This document shows, piece by piece, positions 27,114-35,299 of a DNA stretch of 51,715 nt; within the stretch, counting starts at the first letter, position 1, and each line of letters opens with the position of its first letter. The stretch spans positions 1 through 51,715 of the forward strand of contig VGKG01000007.1 of NCBI GenBank assembly GCA_016867115.1, read 5' to 3'. This DNA comes from Candidatus Omnitrophota bacterium. GTDB taxonomy: Bacteria > Omnitrophota > Gorgyraeia > Gygaellales > Profunditerraquicolaceae. The translations under genes and the position numbers were made by a program. The notes under the pieces were generated by a model. That model saw nothing but the letters and a program-made list of their open reading frames with translations, was not told the origin of the DNA and searched no databases.

Positions 27114-28904
27114 CTATTTTTGCAGCTCTTGAAGGGAATAAAGCCTCCTGTAAAGCCCTCCCTGCGAGATGAGTTCGTTGTGCGTGCCCTGTTCTACGAT
27201 CACTCCCTTGTCTAACACGATGATGCGCTGGGCATTACGCACCGTAGTAAGGCGGTGGGCGATGACAAAAACCGTCCTGCCCTGCATCAGCCTGTCCAGG
27301 GCCTCCTGCACGATCCGCTCTGCCTCGGTATCCAGCTGCGAAGTAGCCTCATCGAGGATCAATATCGGTGGGTTCTTTAATAACGCGCGGGCAATGGCGA
27401 TCCTCTGGCGCTCTCCTCCGGAGAGCTTCATGCCGCGGTCTCCGATTACCGTATTATAACCTAACGGCAGATGCGCTATGAACTCATGGGCGTGCGCCAG
27501 CTGGGCCGCCTGTTCGATATCCCTGGTCCTGGCGTCGAGGTTTCCGTAAGCGATATTGGCCTTGATCGTATCATTAAAAAGGATCGTCTCCTGGGTCACG
27601 ATGCCGATCGCCCCGCGCAATGACTTCAGGGTCAGGCCCCGGATATCCGCTCCGTCGATGAGGAGCCTCCCCTTTTTGGGGTCATAAAAGCGCGGGATAA
27701 GGTCTAAAAGCGTGCTTTTACCGGTGCCGCTTGGGCCGACCACGGCGACCATCTGGCCCTTTTCCACTTCCAGATTTACTCCCTTAAGCACCTGGTTATC
27801 GCCGTAATTGAACCAGACATCCTCGAAAACAATTTTTCCGGCGAAGGGGCGCATCTCCTGGGCATTCTCCCTTTCCCTGACTGAAGGCTCGGTTTCCAGG
27901 ACCTCATAGATCCTCTCGCTGGCTGCCACTGCCTGTTCATTGATGGCGTTCACCTGGCTTAATTTCTTGAATGGCCGGATGAGCGATAAAAGGGAGCCCA
28001 GAAATAGCCCGAACACGCCGAAAGAAAGCGTGCCGGCGATCACCTCCCTGCCTCCCCAGAAAAAGACAAAGACTCCGGCGATGCAGCCTAAGAATTCTGT
28101 GCTCGGCCCGACCAGGAGCATGCGCTTGATGGATTTCATGGCCAGGCGGTAATAATCGTGGTTCACTTTTTTAAACTTTTCTATCTCGTAGCCCTCCATA
28201 TTAAAAGCCTTGACAATGCGCGTGCCGATGATCGTCTCATAAAGCAGGGAATTGATATCCGCCATCTTCTCCTGGCCTCTCTTGGAGAGGCGGCGCAGGA
28301 CCTTACCCACCATGACGATGGGGAAAGCGATCAGGGGCAGAAGCACAAAAGCGATCAGGGCCATCTTGAAGTAGATAAGAAAGGTAAGGAGGGTGAAGAT
28401 GACCACCTGCATGGTCTGATAGACCAGGTCTGTCGAGCCGTAGGAGACAGCATTCTCCACGAGCTTCACGTCGTTAGTGATGCGTGACATGAGCTCCCCG
28501 CCGCGCTTATGGGTAAAATAGTCGAGCGAGAGGGACTGCAGCTTGGTATAGAGTTTATCCCGGATATCCTTGACCACCGACTGGCCGATATCGGACATGA
28601 GGTAGCTCTGGAAGAATCCGACCAGGCCCTTGAAAAGAAAAAGCGCCAATACCCCCGCCGCAATATAGACCAGCATATCCTGCGCCGGAGTATTATTGAT
28701 CTTATCGATAAAATCAGCCAGAAAGGCAGGGAGTTTAGTGGGGATAATGATCTTTTTATTAGTCAGGACCTTGTCTGCCAGGGGCACGATCATGGCCAGC
28801 TGCACCCCGTCAAAAATCGCGGAAAACCCCATAAAAACCGAAGCTAAGAGGAACTTTCCGGTATAGGGCCGCACAAAACGCAGTAACCTCATGTAATCGC
28901 GCAT
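27114..28904 (-). CDS. msbA: MsbA-type lipid flippase (ABC transporter)
   Basis: A 596-residue fused ABC exporter half-transporter. Six membrane helices occupy about residues 15-310. The ATPase has Walker A GPSGTGKST (390-398), signature LSGGERQ (494-500) and Walker B ILILDEA (514-520). MsbA flips lipid A-core across the inner membrane. The neighbouring lpxB supports the lipid A role, though other lipid or drug exporters share this architecture. Its promoter overlaps that of the divergent oxidoreductase gene, and leader element copy 3 fills its leader. Confidence 0.88.
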   Translation of the reverse strand: MRDYMRLLRFVRPYTGKFLLASVFMGFSAIFDGVQLAMIVPLADKVLTNKKIIIPTKLPAFLADFIDKINNTPAQDMLVYIAAGVLALFLFKGLVGFFQSYLMSDIGQSVVKDIRDKLYTKLQSLSLDYFTHKRGGELMSRITNDVKLVENAVSYGSTDLVYQTMQVVIFTLLTFLIYFKMALIAFVLLPLIAFPIVMVGKVLRRLSKRGQEKMADINSLLYETIIGTRIVKAFNMEGYEIEKFKKVNHDYYRLAMKSIKRMLLVGPSTEFLGCIAGVFVFFWGGREVIAGTLSFGVFGLFLGSLLSLIRPFKKLSQVNAINEQAVAASERIYEVLETEPSVRERENAQEMRPFAGKIVFEDVWFNYGDNQVLKGVNLEVEKGQMVAVVGPSGTGKSTLLDLIPRFYDPKKGRLLIDGADIRGLTLKSLRGAIGIVTQETILFNDTIKANIAYGNLDARTRDIEQAAQLAHAHEFIAHLPLGYNTVIGDRGMKLSGGERQRIAIARALLKNPPILILDEATSQLDTEAERIVQEALDRLMQGRTVFVIAHRLTTVRNAQRIIVLDKGVIVEQGTHNELISQGGLYRRLYSLQELQK

Positions 28905-28918
28905 CTTTTAAACCTCCT

Positions 28919-29030
28919 GGTATAATCCTCAAGCATAATTATAGATTATACCTGATTACACAGATTAATTCAGATTACACAGATTACAAGCTTTTATCTG
29001 TGTAATCTGCTTTAAAAATCTGTGTAATCA
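28919..29030 (-). repeat. GATTACACAGATT leader element, copy 3
   Basis: Plus-strand order: GGTATAATC (28919-28927), GATTATACC (28944-28952), GATTACACAGATT (28954 and 28973), loop with AAGCTT, ATCTGTGTAATC (28997), AATCTGTGTAATC (29018-29030). The closing pair of the small hairpin is G-C. It lies between the msbA promoter and the msbA Shine-Dalgarno sequence. Confidence 0.87.
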
Positions 29031-29055
29031 TAAAACAGCCTCCAAAAGAAGAATT

Positions 29056-29084
29056 ATTTTATCATATTCATTGACTTGTGTCGA
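29056..29084 (-). promoter_or_regulatory. Promoter for msbA
   Basis: On the minus strand TCGACA (29079-29084), 17 bases, TAAAAT (29056-29061). The -35 box falls within the spacer of the plus-strand promoter at 29071-29099, so the two promoters share DNA. Confidence 0.5.
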
Positions 29085-29099
29085 GTATTTTGATATTAT
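29071..29099 (+). promoter_or_regulatory. Promoter for the oxidoreductase-lpxB operon
   Basis: TTGACT (29071-29076), 17 bases, TATTAT (29094-29099). The ATG at 29106 begins seven bases after the -10 box, where transcription is expected to start, so the message may be leaderless. Confidence 0.6.
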
Positions 29100-29105
29100 T
29101 TTTTC

Positions 29106-30029
29106 ATGCCAAAATTAAGGATTGCGGTCATCGGCGTTGGGCATTTAGGCAGCATCCACGCCAAGATCTACAAAGATATCCCCTCCTGCGAACTGGTAGC
29201 CCTCTGTGACACGGACTCAAAGCGCCTGAGCGAAGTCTCAGCCGGCCTTGGAGTACCGGGATTCACCGGCCACCGCGAACTTTTCGGCAGGGTGGATGCG
29301 GTCAGCGTCTCCACCCCTACCAAAATGCATTGTCCTATCGCCCTGGACTTCCTCAAAAATAAGGTCCACTGCCTGGTGGAAAAACCCTTTACCCTTAACC
29401 TCAGGGAGGCGGATTCCCTGATCAGGGAGGCACGCAAAAACTCTCTCATCCTGCAGGTCGGCCACATCGAACGCTTTAACTCCGCTTTTGCCGCCACCAA
29501 GGAACTCATCAAAGAGCCCAAGTTCATCGAATGCCACCGCCTGAACCCCTTTACCGGACGTTCCCTGGATGTGGGGGTGGTGCTGGATGTGATGATCCAC
29601 GATATAGATATAATCCTGGGCCTTGTCCCTTCGCCCGTAAAGAGGCTTGAGGCTGTCGGAGTCAATGTCCTCACCTCATTTGAGGATATCGCCAACGCCC
29701 GCCTCACTTTTAAGAACGGCTGCGTGGCCAACCTTACCGCCAGCCGCGTCTCCGACGAAACCATGCGTAAGATCCGCATCTTCCAGGAAGATACCTACAT
29801 ATCCCTGGACTACAAAGAAGCGGCTGCCTCCGTATACAGGAAAGCCGCAACCGGAATAACCAGGGAAAACCTGCCCATTGAAAAAGAGCAACCCCTCCAG
29901 AAGGAACTGAATGCCTTTGTGGATTGCGTCATAAACCGAAAAACACCCCTTGTCTCAGGCCCAATCGGCCGTCAGGCGCTTGAATTAGCCCTCAAGATCC
30001 AGGGACTCATATGGCAAAGAAGATCTTAA
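29106..30029 (+). CDS. Gfo/Idh/MocA-family oxidoreductase (lipid A locus)
   Basis: A 307-residue NAD(P)-dependent oxidoreductase. The Rossmann loop is GVGHLGSIHAK (10-20) and the catalytic Lys is K93 in EKPF. DVMIHDIDIILG in the second domain is typical of the family. It overlaps lpxB by 19 bases. Family members beside lpx genes include GnnA, which oxidises UDP-GlcNAc at C3 to make 3-amino lipid A; that role is possible, but no GnnB aminotransferase is present in the window. No Shine-Dalgarno sequence precedes the ATG. Confidence 0.82.
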   Translation: MPKLRIAVIGVGHLGSIHAKIYKDIPSCELVALCDTDSKRLSEVSAGLGVPGFTGHRELFGRVDAVSVSTPTKMHCPIALDFLKNKVHCLVEKPFTLNLREADSLIREARKNSLILQVGHIERFNSAFAATKELIKEPKFIECHRLNPFTGRSLDVGVVLDVMIHDIDIILGLVPSPVKRLEAVGVNVLTSFEDIANARLTFKNGCVANLTASRVSDETMRKIRIFQEDTYISLDYKEAAASVYRKAATGITRENLPIEKEQPLQKELNAFVDCVINRKTPLVSGPIGRQALELALKIQGLIWQRRS

Positions 30030-31156
30030 TCGTCAGCGGCGAGGCTTCCGGAGACCTGCACGCCGCAAGCCTCACCCGGGAGATCCTTAAACTCTTACCC
30101 GGAACAAAGATCCTTGCTGTCGGAGGCGAAAACTTACGCCAGGCAGGCGCGGAGATAATTTACGATATCAAGGGTCTCTCGGTGATCGGGCTCTTTGACG
30201 TCTTAAAGAAACTTCCCGCGTTCTTCGCCTTAAAAAAGTTTCTCCTTGAGAGGATCCGGCAGGAAGGTCTTGATGCAGTGGTCTTCGTGGATTTCTCCGG
30301 TTTTAACCTGCGCTTAGCCAGGGAGCTGAAAAACTCCGTGCCGGCCGTCTATTACGTCAGCCCGCAGGTATGGGCCTCGCGCCCCGGGCGGGTGAAGACG
30401 GTCAAACAATACATCAAAAAAATGATCGTCCTCTTTAAGTTCGAGGAAGAGTTCTATAAAAAATACGGCGTAGACGCCGGTTTTGTCGGCCACCCTCTGC
30501 TGGATATAGTAAGACCCGAGATGCAAAAGCAAGAATTACTGGATAATCTGAAGTTCTCCGCGGACAGGCCCACCATTGCCCTTCTTCCGGGCTCCCGTAA
30601 ACAGGAGGTCAGGAATATCCTGCCCGTAATGCTAGAGGCAGCTAAGCTGATCAACGACGATCTCACCGCGCAGTTTGTGGTCGCCAAGTCAACGTCGGTG
30701 GACTGGCAGGTATATGATCAAATTATCAGGCGCTCAGGAGGTATAGAGGTAAAGACCGTAGAGGGCAAGACCTACGACTGCCTGAACATTGCTGACTTCT
30801 GCCTGGTCTGTTCGGGCACGGCAACCCTTGAGACAGCGATCATGCAAAAACCCTTCTGCCTGATCTATAAAATGAGTCTCCTGAATTACCTGCTCTACCG
30901 GCCGCAGGTGAGGCTTCCTTACATCGGGATGGCCAATATCGTGGCGGGTAAAAGGGTTGTCCCTGAGTTCATCCAGTTCAACGCAAACCCCAAAAAAATC
31001 GCGCAGGAGGCTTTGCGCATCCTGCGCGACAAGAAAGAGTTTCAGAAAATCACGGAGGACCTGGCTGCTGTAAGATCCTCGCTCGGCCCGCCCGGCGCCG
31101 CCAGGCGCGCTGCAGAAATAATTACAGGCCTATTGAGCAGCCGTTCTATTTCTTGA
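30011..31156 (+). CDS. lpxB: Lipid-A-disaccharide synthase
   Basis: A 381-residue GT19 glycosyltransferase that joins UDP-diacylglucosamine and lipid X to form the lipid A disaccharide at the inner membrane. It has ILIVSGEASGDLHAASL at the N-terminus, VYYVSPQVWASRPGRVKTV, GHPLLDIV, LLPGSRKQEVRNILPVML and CSGTATLETAIMQKPF. Length is normal. It overlaps the upstream oxidoreductase gene by 19 bases and is convergent with the next gene, overlapping it by 11 bases. Confidence 0.96.
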   Translation: MAKKILIVSGEASGDLHAASLTREILKLLPGTKILAVGGENLRQAGAEIIYDIKGLSVIGLFDVLKKLPAFFALKKFLLERIRQEGLDAVVFVDFSGFNLRLARELKNSVPAVYYVSPQVWASRPGRVKTVKQYIKKMIVLFKFEEEFYKKYGVDAGFVGHPLLDIVRPEMQKQELLDNLKFSADRPTIALLPGSRKQEVRNILPVMLEAAKLINDDLTAQFVVAKSTSVDWQVYDQIIRRSGGIEVKTVEGKTYDCLNIADFCLVCSGTATLETAIMQKPFCLIYKMSLLNYLLYRPQVRLPYIGMANIVAGKRVVPEFIQFNANPKKIAQEALRILRDKKEFQKITEDLAAVRSSLGPPGAARRAAEIITGLLSSRSIS

Positions 31157-31556
31157 CGACTTTAAAGGAATAACTGCTGGTATCGCTCTTCCATCCCTCG
31201 TAAGAGATGGCCCGCACTGTCCAGGTATAGACCTGGCCTGCCTGAAACCGATCCACCCCTACCGCAAAGGAATGATCCGGCGAAGTGACCTTTTCGCTGA
31301 TGATGAGTTCGGCATCCTGGCCGACATAACCTTTATAGAGCTTGAATTCGCAATAAGAAACTGTCATCAGGTCATGGACGTACCACCTGAACTCCAGGGA
31401 ATCCTTAGCCGTCAGGTCTATCTCTTCCCTGGTAGGATAACTCAGGTCAGGAGGAGGAGGCGCATCCATGTCCCGCGCACCGCCTAAGGAAAAAGCCGGG
31501 CCCGACAAAACCAACAGAAACGCTGCCCCCAGGACCAACTTCATTATCTGTCTCAT
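31146..31556 (-). CDS. Exported protein with Ig/FN3-like domain
   Basis: A 136-residue protein. A signal peptide of about 23 residues (KLVLGAAFLLVLSGPAFS) is followed by a proline-rich linker (PPPPDLSYP) and a domain with alternating strands, including LEFRWYVHDLMTVSYCEFKL and GQVYTWTVRAISYEGWKSDT. This pattern fits a fibronectin type III or similar beta-sandwich. It is probably periplasmic or surface bound. Function is unknown. It ends convergently with lpxB with an 11-base overlap and lies just after the M48 protease gene. Confidence 0.7.
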   Translation of the reverse strand: MRQIMKLVLGAAFLLVLSGPAFSLGGARDMDAPPPPDLSYPTREEIDLTAKDSLEFRWYVHDLMTVSYCEFKLYKGYVGQDAELIISEKVTSPDHSFAVGVDRFQAGQVYTWTVRAISYEGWKSDTSSYSFKVVKK

Positions 31557-31571
31557 AGCCCCTCCCCTCTT

Positions 31572-32690
31572 TTAACTTGCCCTGGCCGCTTCGATGCGTT
31601 CATCGACCGGCGGATGGTCAAAAAAGAAAAACTTTATCAGTGGATGCGGCGAGCGGTCAGCAAGGTTCTGGGCGCTCAATTTCTCCATCATCGAGATGAA
31701 GGCCTCCTTAAGACCGGTGGCCTTAAGCGCCAGGAGGTCTGCCTTCCTTTCGAACCTGCGGCTGATAAAGTTAGTAAACGGCTCCATGACCAGCCCGAAG
31801 AGCGTAAAATAAAGTGCCAGCACCGCAAGGGCAGTGACGTCTCCCAGCGAAGGAAGCCCGAAAAATCCCAATACAAAGCGGCTGCTTGCGTGGATAAGAT
31901 AAAAACAGCCGATGGTCAGGCCTGAGTTTATCAGTATGAGCCTGACCAGATGCTTCAGTTTGTAATGCGCCAACTCATGGGCCAGGATCACCTCGATCTC
32001 ATCGTAGCTGTATTTGTCTTTCAGGGTATCGCTTAAAATCACGCGGCGGCTCCTGCCCCAGCCTAGAAGCGCGGCATTCGCCTTCAGGGTCTTTTTGCTC
32101 AGGTCTATTTCAAAGCAATCAATGACCCTGACCCCGAACTTGTCCCCCAGGGCAAGGAGGCGTTTTTTAAGCGTCTCGTCGGATAACCTCTTATATTTAA
32201 AGAAAATCGGCACGATCAGTATTGGAGCAAGCCTGGCCAGGATCAGGCTGAAAAATATATAAAAAACAGAGGCGATCAGCCACCATAGGCCGGGGCTCAA
32301 CGCTAGGATATAATAGAAACCGCTTAAAAGGATAAGGGCGATGATATAGGAGACTGCGGCGGCCTTCAGCTGGTCCAGGAGCCAGTCTTTTATTTTCTGG
32401 GTGGAGAGAGAAAACTTATGCTCCAGAGTATAGGAACGGTAGAGATTAAGCGGCAGGGTAAGAAGGTAATATCCGAGGGAGAGCGCAAACAGGTTCAGGG
32501 GGACGATGAGTTGGGGGAACAGTGTGTATTTAAAAATGAGCCTCGCCAGGGCCTGGGGCAATCCTGAGGCGAGAAAGGCAAGCAGCAGGAAGAGCAGGAA
32601 GAATATATCCAGTATCGCCAGCTGGTATTTCAGCCGGGAGTAACTCCTGGCTTTTTCCTGTATAGGGGACGGTTCTTTGCTCCCTAACAT
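31572..32690 (-). CDS. M48-family membrane metalloprotease (Ste24/HtpX type)
   Basis: A 372-residue membrane protease. The zinc motif is AHELAHYKLKH, and a later glutamate lies in RFERKADLLALKATG, as in Ste24 (CAAX protease 1) and HtpX. About six hydrophobic segments flank the catalytic domain, matching the Ste24 topology. It probably performs membrane-protein quality control. The open frame reaches a TTG at 32705; the first ATG is at 32690. Neither has a Shine-Dalgarno sequence. The early codons (SKEPSPI) come from the inverted end of the repeat element at 32662. Confidence 0.85.
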   Translation of the reverse strand: MLGSKEPSPIQEKARSYSRLKYQLAILDIFFLLFLLLAFLASGLPQALARLIFKYTLFPQLIVPLNLFALSLGYYLLTLPLNLYRSYTLEHKFSLSTQKIKDWLLDQLKAAAVSYIIALILLSGFYYILALSPGLWWLIASVFYIFFSLILARLAPILIVPIFFKYKRLSDETLKKRLLALGDKFGVRVIDCFEIDLSKKTLKANAALLGWGRSRRVILSDTLKDKYSYDEIEVILAHELAHYKLKHLVRLILINSGLTIGCFYLIHASSRFVLGFFGLPSLGDVTALAVLALYFTLFGLVMEPFTNFISRRFERKADLLALKATGLKEAFISMMEKLSAQNLADRSPHPLIKFFFFDHPPVDERIEAARAS

Positions 32691-32810
32691 AATGGTGTAT
32701 ATCAACTTATAACTTAGCCTCTGCTCAAAATTTTCACTAGATTTCTGACAATGAGGGCATTATAACTCATTGAGAGAGTAGGGGTAATTTTAATAAGAAC
32801 CGTCCCCTAT
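32662..32810. mobile_element. 149-bp MITE-like element with perfect 16-bp inverted ends
   Basis: ATAGGGGACGGTTCTT (32662-32677) and AAGAACCGTCCCCTAT (32795-32810) are exact reverse complements bounding 117 bases with no gene. The element lies between the M48 protease and the bL27-like gene. Its right end supplies the TAG stop of the latter and its left end supplies codons near the start of the former. No transposase is inside. The GGGACGGTTC core recurs in the terminator at 44014-44046, so this may be a REP-type family mobilised elsewhere in the genome. Confidence 0.65.
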
Positions 32811-33034
32811 GGTTGAATATTGATGAAGGTGCGTACTGAGCCGTGACTTGTCTTCTTGCGGGTAAAATAAACCTTTCCCGGGCAGAGTGCAAAGATCGTG
32901 GCCTGGCCCCTGGTATTTACTCCCGCTTTGTAGGGCGGCATGTTCCTTACCAGGATCTGGCCTGTCTTGACGCTCATGCCTGCTGAGACCTTCAACATCT
33001 TATCTTTCTTCGGTGTTGCTTTACCTCCAGCCAT
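32807..33034 (-). CDS. bL27-like ribosomal protein lacking the usual N-terminus
   Basis: A 75-residue protein. Residues about 18-75 match the beta-barrel part of ribosomal protein bL27: SVKTGQILVRNMPPYKAGVN, then ATIFALCPGKVYFTRKK and a VRTFINI end. The N-terminal arm of bL27, normally AHKKGGGS followed by NGRDS and LGVK, which reaches the peptidyl-transferase centre, is replaced by MAGGKATPKKDKMLKVSAG. It is not next to rplU or an obg gene. It may be a paralogue or a divergent bL27. GAGGAGG supports the start. Confidence 0.7.
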   Translation of the reverse strand: MAGGKATPKKDKMLKVSAGMSVKTGQILVRNMPPYKAGVNTRGQATIFALCPGKVYFTRKKTSHGSVRTFINIQP

Positions 33035-33061
33035 AGCATCCTCCTCAAGTAATAGATCAGT

Positions 33062-33195
33062 TAAATTCTAAATTCCAATATCTAAATCCCAAACAATTTT
33101 TAAATTCCAATTTTCCAAATTCACCTGTTTGGGATATTGGGATTTCTGATTTGGAATTTGTTTAGAATTTCGGATTTGGGATTTAGGATTTCAAT
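33062..33195 (-). repeat. Large heptamer palindrome upstream of the bL27-like gene
   Basis: Left half: TAAATTC, TAAATTC, CAATATC, TAAATCC, CAAACAA (33062-33096). Right half, with the same 7-bp period in inverse orientation: GTTTGGG, ATATTGG, GATTTCT, GATTTGG and onward to about 33195. TAAATCCCAAAC pairs with GTTTGGGATATTGGGATTT segments. It fills the gap between the beta-CASP gene and the bL27-like gene, on the 5' side of the latter. No promoter or small gene was seen within it. Confidence 0.7.
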
Positions 33196-33210
33196 AGTAG
33201 CACAAATTCA

Positions 33211-34605
33211 CTAATCCAGCAAGGCTTCTTCGTCTTTTGCCGGGATGTAGGCATTGATGCCCTTTTGGGAGAGTGCCCCGCTAAAGGCCTCTGCCTGGTC
33301 AGGGTCGGCATGCACCAGAAAGACCCTTTTTAGAGGAAGGCAGGCCGCGACAAAAGAGAGCAGCTCATTACTATCCGCATGCCCGGAAAAGGCGTTGATG
33401 ACTATGACCTGCGCATTTAATTCGTATTCCACGCCGAAGATGCGCACAAAGGGCAATTTTTCGACGATCTTTTTACCCAGCGTATCCCTGGCCATGTAGC
33501 CGACGACAAGGATGGTATTACGGGAATCCTCGATATTATTGATCAGGTGATGCAGTATCCTTCCGGATTCGCACATCCCGCTTCCGGCGATGATGATCAT
33601 CGGCTGCCTGTCGGCGTTTAGGGCCTTTGAGTGCTGCTTATCGCGGATGAACTTTAACGAAAGGGATTCAAACGGGCTCTTTCCCTGCGCGATCAGCTCG
33701 CGGGTCTGGTTATCCAGAAAGTTCACATTGTGCCTGAATAGATCCGTAATGCTGGTCGCCAGCGGGCTATCCACATATATAGGTATTGCCGGGATGAGTC
33801 TGGCCTCGATCAGCTCGTTCAGGAAATAAAGCACCTCCTGCGTGCGCTCAAGGGCAAAAGACGGGATAAGGACCTTGCCCCTGCGCGCTACGGTAGAATT
33901 GATCGCTTCTTTCAGTTTGGTCTTTGCCTCTTCTATCGGCGGATGCACCCTGCCTCCGTAGGTACTCTCGATGATCAGATAATCCAGATCTTTAGGTACG
34001 GCCGGGTCATTCAAAAGGGGCAGGTCCTTCCTGCCCAGGTCCACGGCATAACCCAGGCGGATATTGCGCAGGCCCTCTTTTATATCCAGCACGATGATGC
34101 TGGAACCCAGGATATGGCCGGCGTTAAGAAGGGTGGCAAAAATATTTTTTGCCACGCAGAACCTCTGGCCGTAAGAGATGACCCTGAACCTTTTTGCCGC
34201 AGCCAGCGCCTCGGCCGCGGTATAGAGCGGCCTCCTTAAAGGCAGCCCCAGGCGGCGGTTGATCTTGTTCACGTATTTGATGTCTTCCTCCTGGATCCTG
34301 CCTGAATCTTCAAGCATGAGGCGCGCCAGGTCGCGGGTTGCGGAAGTAGCATAGACCTTGGAACGCAGGCCCTTTTTGACCAGGTTCGGGAGATTGCCGC
34401 AATGGTCCATATGCGCGTGGGAGACGACCAGCGCGTTTATCGAGTGGGGATTATAGTTAAAGGTGCTGTTTTGCAGGTAGAACTCTTCGCGGTGCCCCTG
34501 GAATAAGCCGGCATCGAGCAGGACCTGGGACCTTCCCGTCGAGACAAGATGGCTTGAACCGGTAACATTGCGCACCCCGCCTAAGAACTTTAATGTTATG
34601 GCCAT
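33211..34605 (-). CDS. Beta-CASP metallo-beta-lactamase RNA nuclease
   Basis: A 464-residue metallo-beta-lactamase-fold protein with a beta-CASP insertion. The motifs are SHAHMDHCGNLPNLV (HxHxDH), later His/Asp ligands in LNAGHILGSSI and YAVDLGRKD, and the beta-CASP region with SGMCESGRILHHL and AFSGHADSNELL. Proteins of this CPSF/YSH1-like group cleave RNA. RNase J is longer and has a different C-terminal domain. The start follows the VTT gene stop by 4 bases, giving a DUF1846-VTT-nuclease operon. Confidence 0.88.
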   Translation of the reverse strand: MAITLKFLGGVRNVTGSSHLVSTGRSQVLLDAGLFQGHREEFYLQNSTFNYNPHSINALVVSHAHMDHCGNLPNLVKKGLRSKVYATSATRDLARLMLEDSGRIQEEDIKYVNKINRRLGLPLRRPLYTAAEALAAAKRFRVISYGQRFCVAKNIFATLLNAGHILGSSIIVLDIKEGLRNIRLGYAVDLGRKDLPLLNDPAVPKDLDYLIIESTYGGRVHPPIEEAKTKLKEAINSTVARRGKVLIPSFALERTQEVLYFLNELIEARLIPAIPIYVDSPLATSITDLFRHNVNFLDNQTRELIAQGKSPFESLSLKFIRDKQHSKALNADRQPMIIIAGSGMCESGRILHHLINNIEDSRNTILVVGYMARDTLGKKIVEKLPFVRIFGVEYELNAQVIVINAFSGHADSNELLSFVAACLPLKRVFLVHADPDQAEAFSGALSQKGINAYIPAKDEEALLD

Positions 34606-34609
34606 GGGA

Positions 34610-35290
34610 TCAGACCCTCGCCCTTAATTTATAGACTACCAGTATCACCAGTATCACGTAAACGAAACTCACCAGCATGAGAAAACTGTTTTTGGCGAAA
34701 TATTCCACCAGGGCGTAAGGATTGCGCAGGATATTGCTGCCTACGCCGTAAAGGATGTACTGTATCCAGTACATCTTAAGAGGGGAACCTAAAATTACCG
34801 CGGCCAGGTATTTTTTAAAACGGATACCGGTCAGGCCCGCAGCCAGGTCCATGAACCGGTAGGGTATGAGGGGCGTAGCCCGGAAGATAAAGAGCCAGAG
34901 GAAACTGATCTTGCCCAGGCGCTGATCCAGGTCTTCGTACTTCCGGGAGAGCTTTTTCTCCACATACGCCCTGCCCAGGGTGCGCGCCAGGTAAAAAAGG
35001 ATAAACGCGTTACAGGTCTCGGCGATACAGATGAATAACGTGCTCCATCCGGGGCCGAAAAACAGGGCGCCGCTGAGCCAGAAGACATCCTTGGAGAAAA
35101 AGACAAAGAACGTTACCACCACATAGAGCGCGACATAAAGTGTGCCGCTGTAGGCCAGAGGAAAACCCTTCAGTGATTTCTGGACCGCCTCGGCGTCTAA
35201 TTTAAAGGACTTTCCCGCCTGCCACAATAGGACGAACACCAGGATTAAAAGCAGAAACATGAGCTCCTGCTTATGTTTTCTGATCGGCAT
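34610..35290 (-). CDS. VTT-domain (TVP38/DedA-like) membrane protein
   Basis: A 226-residue inner-membrane protein of the VTT family. The core has FFSKDVFWLSGALFFGPGWS and the conserved FRATPLIPYRFMDLAAGLTG. About five membrane segments are present. DedA/VTT proteins are implicated in lipid scrambling or transport across the membrane. It is encoded between the DUF1846 and beta-CASP genes with short gaps. Confidence 0.85.
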   Translation of the reverse strand: MPIRKHKQELMFLLLILVFVLLWQAGKSFKLDAEAVQKSLKGFPLAYSGTLYVALYVVVTFFVFFSKDVFWLSGALFFGPGWSTLFICIAETCNAFILFYLARTLGRAYVEKKLSRKYEDLDQRLGKISFLWLFIFRATPLIPYRFMDLAAGLTGIRFKKYLAAVILGSPLKMYWIQYILYGVGSNILRNPYALVEYFAKNSFLMLVSFVYVILVILVVYKLRARV

Positions 35291-35299
35291 CGGGATTCT

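Noticed and set aside
29168-29779. Minus-strand frame of 203 codons opposite the oxidoreductase gene
   Set aside because: The plus-strand frame has clear Gfo/Idh/MocA motifs and its own promoter. The antisense frame has none.
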